A stretch of DNA of 64,000 nucleotides. It comes from an uncultured Lachnospiraceae bacterium. Lineage in GTDB: Bacteria; Bacillota; Clostridia; Lachnospirales; Lachnospiraceae. The notes under the pieces are model-generated. The model searched no databases, had not been told where the DNA came from, and saw nothing but the letters and a program-made list of their open reading frames with translations. The translations under genes were made by a program, and so were the position numbers. The stretch spans positions 62,001 to 126,000 of the forward strand of contig CAKRHW010000001.1 of assembly GCA_934339365.1 (NCBI GenBank), given 5' to 3'. How positions within the stretch are numbered: position 1 is the first letter of the stretch; every line of letters starts with the position of its first letter. Below are positions 61,583 to 64,000 of the stretch, piece after piece.

Positions 61583-62125
61583 CTTTTCTGTTTTTATATT
61601 GGAAAATATTGTTGTTTTATTATTATAATGGTTGTTATTGTAAACAAACTAGTTTTAACAATCTATGTAATCTTTGTTTCTCCATCATTCACTACATGGT
61701 ATTTGAATTCGTAATAATATAAAAAAGGTCTAATATGATACAAAATCTCCTATCCCTATGGCTCCCTCTGCGTGTTCTTCTGCCTTTTGTATTCCGGACT
61801 GCGTGAAGTCTTTTCCGGCTGCAGTTCTTTGGAATCTCCCGTTTTTCTGTCCTTCTACCAAACATTTTGTCCCCCCTTCCATAATTTTCCTGTTCTGAAT
61901 CTTCGTTTCCAGCTCTTTTAGTGCCTGTTTTTTGCCTCTGCGTATCATATTTCTTTTCTGACTTTTCTTCTTTTTTCTTGTTTCTATTTCTGAATTTTTT
62001 TCGCTACTTTTCTGTTTAAAATGAAAATAGAAAGCTGTGTGTTCCTTATTAAAAAATCAAATTTGCAGTTGCAAAAACTAAATGGATGTGTTAAATTAGA
62101 ATGGTAGTTTTTTTGATTAAGTTTT
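61583..62125. other. Gene-poor interval between the tcdA promoter and the adhesin gene
   Basis: No gene is firmly supported. A 72-codon minus-strand frame (61730-61948, starts MIRRGKKQALKELETKIQNR) has no good ribosome binding site; its base use is richer in G+C than the A/T-rich flanks (61583-61720 and 61960-62110), so it may be debris of a larger element. No tRNA, insertion sequence ends or repeats were recognised. Confidence 0.4.
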
Positions 62126-64000
62126 TTAGGTTAGGAAGAGGTTTTCTGTTGTTTCCCGGCAGAAGACCTCTTTTCTGTCTAGAAAATCAGTGTCTCTTGC
62201 AGGGTCACCAATCTTTTTCAGTTTTACAGGTGCTATATACGGTGTTTCCTTTACGGTAACTTCCGGTGTCAGATTTTCATCTGAAAGTTTGATTGTTTCA
62301 TGGTAGTCCTTTGTTGCATCTGCATACCAGACATAAGGTTTTGGAATACCTGTCTCCACAATCTTAATCTTCTTTGTTTCTCCATCGGTTAGTGCGAGGT
62401 CTTTAAATTCATAGTAATAAGTTCCCTTATCATCCTTTTCCTGCATCTTTCCGATTTCCTTATCGTCGGCATCAAAAATGGTGAATTCTGCACCACTGAT
62501 ACGTTCTCTTGTATTCTTATCTTCCTTATGTAAAGTAACCGATGGTGTGGCAGCCTTATTTACTACGGTATCCGTATATACAAACATTGCATTGTATGTT
62601 TCGGTTGCCGGAGCATCCATATTAAATTCCACTCTCTGGAACAGTTCCCTGATCAGGCTTAACACCTCTGCACTCTGTACGGTAGAGGCATCTGCTGTTC
62701 CGGGATCGATTACATTTCCGTTTACATCGTAAAGTTTTTTGCTGTTTTCCTTTGCATCATCGCCCTGCAATGCACGAACGCCTTTTAATTTATAAAGACC
62801 ACTTGTGAATCGGAAGATTTCGGAACGGAATCTTGCAGCGAAACCGCCTTTCTGCATTTTACCCTTATCGGTACTGAATACACCGCGGATATCTGCTTCC
62901 CCGTTCTTTCCGGTAAAGTCGTTTAAAACTTCCCATTTGCTTCCCTTATCGTCTCCCTTGTATCCGCAGGAATCCGAAGGTTTCACTCCGGTCGATTTTT
63001 CCTCGACACACTGGTACAGAATATCGTCGCATGTAACCACATCTCCGATTACATAGTTTGTTTCTGCACTCCACTGGCCTTTGTAGCCTCCGGTATAAGA
63101 ATAGGTCACTCCCTCTTTCTTTACTTCCGGAGAAGAAAAACTGAATTCTTTATAATAGGAAGGTTTTTCACATCCTTTTGGAGCTTTTGTCTCCACAAGT
63201 CTGTATCTTCCGGCATTGTCGGAAGTATAATTCAGAACAGGAATCTTTCCTGTACCTGTCTGACAGAGCTTTCCACTTTCATTGGAAACAGCTGTCACAA
63301 ACTTCACATATTTGTTTTCCTTTGCACTCCACTGTTCCAGATCGAACTCGGCACCCTCTAAGACATATTTCTTTACGTCCACCTTTGTGATATCGATTTT
63401 CATGGTCTTGTTGAGGTTTACAAGTGCGTTGCTTTTAAAGATTTTGTAGTCCTTAATATTCGTAGGAACTTCGTTTCCATTTGCGTCTCTGACTTTCACC
63501 CAGTTGGCACCCTTATCAAATGAAATTCCCTTGTCCGGTGCAACCAGAGTATTGACATTGTCCTTAATGGTTATCACCATGGAATGTGCTGGTGTCTGGT
63601 AGAAATCAGAAACGAACGGATCTGTGATTTTGGATTCCACCATCAGATAGGTTCCGACATCGATATCGTCTGCCTTTCCGACACCATTCTCATCTAAGGA
63701 AATGGTTCCGTTTGGAACGGCATCTTTTAAGTCCAGTACGTCTCCGACAACGTTCCAGCTCTTATACAGGGTATAAGTGACACCCTGGAATCCTGTTTTT
63801 ACTTCGTTTCCGTAAATATCTACGGCTACTTTTTTAATCTCAATCGAACCGCTGGTTCTTGGATCAGCCATCGTGTAGCTGAAATGCTGGTCGACCGAGT
63901 TTATGGTAAATTCCTGACTCTGGTCCACAAACTTAAAGGATGGATTTTTACATTCCTTTTCCCTTACCCTATAATTTCCGTTGTTTTCCTTTGTGTAGCA
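62126..64000 (-). CDS. SpaA/Cna-B domain surface adhesin (partial, cut by right edge)
   Basis: The frame is open to 64000, so 624 residues of the C-terminal part are seen. At least three SpaA/Cna-B isopeptide-type domains are visible: GSIEIKKVAVDIYGNEVKTGFQGVTYTLYK; KMKIDITKVDVKKYVLEGAEFDLE (Lys and Glu in place) with YRLVETKAPKG; and SVTLHKEDKNTRERISGAEFTIFDADD. A CBM5/12-like insert sits at about residues 306-360 (GQWSAETNYVIGDVVTCDDI). The end reads VKLKKIGDPARDTDFLDRKE... and stops without LPXTG, hydrophobic stretch or basic tail, so the C-terminus looks truncated. Base composition is clearly richer in G+C than neighbours, suggesting transfer. A 12-bp inverted repeat covers the 3' end. 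Confidence 0.82.
   Translation of the reverse strand, partial: CYTKENNGNYRVREKECKNPSFKFVDQSQEFTINSVDQHFSYTMADPRTSGSIEIKKVAVDIYGNEVKTGFQGVTYTLYKSWNVVGDVLDLKDAVPNGTISLDENGVGKADDIDVGTYLMVESKITDPFVSDFYQTPAHSMVITIKDNVNTLVAPDKGISFDKGANWVKVRDANGNEVPTNIKDYKIFKSNALVNLNKTMKIDITKVDVKKYVLEGAEFDLEQWSAKENKYVKFVTAVSNESGKLCQTGTGKIPVLNYTSDNAGRYRLVETKAPKGCEKPSYYKEFSFSSPEVKKEGVTYSYTGGYKGQWSAETNYVIGDVVTCDDILYQCVEEKSTGVKPSDSCGYKGDDKGSKWEVLNDFTGKNGEADIRGVFSTDKGKMQKGGFAARFRSEIFRFTSGLYKLKGVRALQGDDAKENSKKLYDVNGNVIDPGTADASTVQSAEVLSLIRELFQRVEFNMDAPATETYNAMFVYTDTVVNKAATPSVTLHKEDKNTRERISGAEFTIFDADDKEIGKMQEKDDKGTYYYEFKDLALTDGETKKIKIVETGIPKPYVWYADATKDYHETIKLSDENLTPEVTVKETPYIAPVKLKKIGDPARDTDFLDRKEVFCRETTENLFLT
62137..62171. 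repeat. Inverted repeat at the 3' end of the adhesin gene
   Basis: Arms AGAGGTTTTCTG (62137-62148) and CAGAAGACCTCT (62160-62171) with one wobble and an 11-nt loop, spanning the final codons. No T run follows on the minus strand. Confidence 0.6.

Noticed and set aside
61513..61722. 69-residue plus-strand frame upstream of tcdA
   Set aside because: Very Phe/Leu/Tyr-rich translation of A/T-rich DNA over a perfect minus-strand promoter, no ribosome binding site.

Overview
The window is AT-rich DNA from a low-GC Gram-positive anaerobe, most likely a gut Lachnospiraceae (Roseburia/Lachnospira/Coprococcus-like). This rests on the gene families (C_GCAxxG_C_C redox protein, EF-G-like ribosomal-protection GTPase, LemA/DUF2207, MYG1, GH26 mannanase with mannan-binding modules), consensus sigma-A promoters often with an extended TGn -10, GGAGG-type ribosome binding sites and frequent TTG starts. 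Genus is not assigned. Most genes lie on the minus strand; argC, the DEAD-box helicase, dapF, a GH5 cellulase and tRNA-Arg are on the plus strand.

Layout. 1-2.4 kb: a truncated ABC exporter under a MarR regulator with a palindromic operator, then a CarD-like factor. 2.5-9.4 kb: an rRNA m5C methyltransferase, argC, an unusual fusion of a ribosomal-protection GTPase to a YacP/Rae1-type NYN nuclease domain, a C_GCAxxG_C_C protein, an sce7726-family protein and an HMA-like small protein. 9.5-15.2 kb: K+/H+ antiporter, a LacI-sensor/GGDEF protein and an FtsH paralogue. 15.3-21.6 kb: a large secreted GH9 cellulase next to an AgrC/AgrA-like two-component system with an unannotated 19-residue peptide gene between kinase and regulator. 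21.7-28 kb: gltX, a NatAB-like ABC exporter with a membrane protein and an XRE regulator with a large palindromic operator. 28-34 kb: lemA with two DUF2207 proteins, and a MATE transporter. 34-39.8 kb: a P-loop kinase-like protein with a folded leader, MYG1, a CDF transporter divergent from a DbpA-type helicase, and dapF. 40-50.4 kb: glycan genes (GH5 cellulase, solute-binding lipoprotein, 1.5-kilo-residue GH26 mannanase, PHP phosphoesterase, GH51-like protein that seems to lack its catalytic nucleophile). 50.5-55 kb: clpB, a membrane-anchored unknown, tRNA-Arg(CCG), a cytidylate-kinase-like protein. 55-61.6 kb: an apparent operon tcdA - rhodanese/TtcA fusion - moxR - DUF58 - transglutaminase behind a perfect consensus promoter and an unusual leader. 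62.1-64 kb: a higher-GC SpaA/Cna-B adhesin cut by the right edge, without a sortase signal at its C-terminus.

How it fits together. Secreted GH9, GH5 and GH26 enzymes point to growth on cellulose and mannan, with binding modules and Thr-rich linkers for surface or substrate attachment. The most novel-looking items are the GTPase-Rae1-like fusion (two A-site activities in one chain), the peptide gene within the kinase/regulator locus, and several leaders where a terminator-like hairpin abuts or contains the downstream ribosome binding site. No CRISPR array, prophage or intact insertion sequence was seen.
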